Source: JBBRLG01 sp038231495
GTDB taxonomy: Bacteria; Planctomycetota; Planctomycetia; Gemmatales; Gemmataceae
Length of the DNA stretch: 29,710 nucleotides
Assembly (NCBI GenBank): GCA_038231495.1
Contig: JBBRLG010000016.1
Coordinates: forward strand, 1 to 29,710
Direction of reading: 5' to 3'
This document shows positions 29,470-29,710 of the stretch, piece by piece. The translations under genes were made by a program, and so were the position numbers. Under the pieces are notes generated by a model. The model was not told the origin of the DNA. It did not search any database and was given only the letters and a program-made list of their open reading frames with translations. Within the stretch, counting starts at the first letter, position 1. The number at the start of each line of letters is the position of its first letter.

Positions 29470-29710
29470 AATAGTGTTCGGCACGAGATTTGCGCCATGA
29501 TCGGGTGGCGATCCGGCAGGGTTCCGGCCCGCCAAATTGACACCCGATCCACCGGGACGCCATGCCACGACCACGAAAACCGCCCCGGACCGCCAAGTGC
29601 GTCGGCGGACTCAAATACTTCCACAAACTCCTGCCGCTCTTGGAACGACTTCACGAGGTCGGCACCGAACGCGACCGCGCCGGCAATCGACAATTCCACT
29701 TCGACCACTA
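29470..29710 (+). mobile_element. Left end of an IS4-type insertion sequence, running off the window
   Basis: The NADAR homology stops at 29469, and a transposase N-terminus starts at 29562, leaving about 92 bp (beginning near AATAGTGTTCGGCACG) as the non-coding left end. Its terminal repeat and any target duplication cannot be confirmed because the right end lies outside the window. The exact boundary is inferred from where NADAR similarity ends, so it may be off by several bases. Confidence 0.55.
29562..29710 (+). CDS. Transposase N-terminus (IS4-type), partial
   Basis: ATG 29562 opens a frame that runs to the window end (49 complete codons): MPRPRKPPRTAKCVGGLKYF, then HKLLPLLERLHEVGTERDRA, then GNRQFHFDH. 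The basic, Pro-rich start and the LLPLLxRLHxVGxxRDxAxNRxxHFDxY pattern match, from memory, IS4-type transposases common in Gemmata-group genomes. The catalytic DDE residues would lie further right. No strong ribosome-binding site is seen before the ATG. The frame is different from that of NADAR. Confidence 0.65.
   Translation, partial: MPRPRKPPRTAKCVGGLKYFHKLLPLLERLHEVGTERDRAGNRQFHFDH

Overview
The window looks like a chromosomal segment from a planctomycete, most likely the Gemmataceae (Gemmata and relatives). This is inferred from the GC-rich coding, frequent GTG/TTG starts, extracytoplasmic-function (ECF) sigma factors paired with membrane anti-sigma-like proteins, a Tat-exported DUF3500 protein, and very many intergenic palindromes built on GCCGCTTGCGGC. 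No rRNA, tRNA or CRISPR array was recognised.

Layout. 1-7.2 kb: a nucleotide-sugar dehydrogenase, a CHASE3/PAS hybrid histidine kinase, uracil-DNA glycosylase (ung), a methyltransferase, a small conserved protein and an EamA-type exporter. 7.5-10.8 kb: an OmpR-type response regulator overlapping its sensor kinase, then a lone ECF sigma factor. 10.8-13.4 kb: a DUF5131 (phage Gp37/Gp68-like) Fe-S protein, a glutaredoxin-like protein, a 135-bp MITE-like element with an 8-bp target duplication, and rlmN. 13.4-16.0 kb: an ECF sigma / anti-sigma-like / secreted repeat-protein operon. 16.0-18.7 kb: a Tat-exported DUF3500 protein and a KamA-type lysine 2,3-aminomutase. 19.1-22.7 kb: an ABC exporter (ATPase plus permease, overlapping) and a methyltransferase. 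22.7-24.0 kb: a decayed, palindrome-rich stretch with a beta-propeller gene remnant. 24.0-25.75 kb: a second sigma / membrane protein / PDZ operon. 26.0-27.5 kb: type I glutamine synthetase (glnA).

The last 2.2 kb is accessory DNA. A less GC-rich stretch leads into a two-gene cassette: a phosphoribosyltransferase-like protein (PRPP-loop motif DDCIFTG), whose reading frame is shifted at a C5 run, and a NADAR (ADP-ribose-related) protein. The NADAR gene appears to be cut near its 3' end by an IS4-type insertion sequence that runs off the window. A PRTase-like plus NADAR pair suggests a nucleotide/NAD-centred conflict or repair system. This copy looks broken, so intact homologues would be the ones to study.

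Three kinds of short mobile or repetitive DNA are superimposed: the GCCGCTTGCGGC palindromes (seven or eight copies, all in the first 17.3 kb), the MITE at 12063-12197, and a newly noticed degenerate element built around TCGACCCTYGCCA / GCGCAAACGCTT / ACCATTT, present in both non-coding islands.
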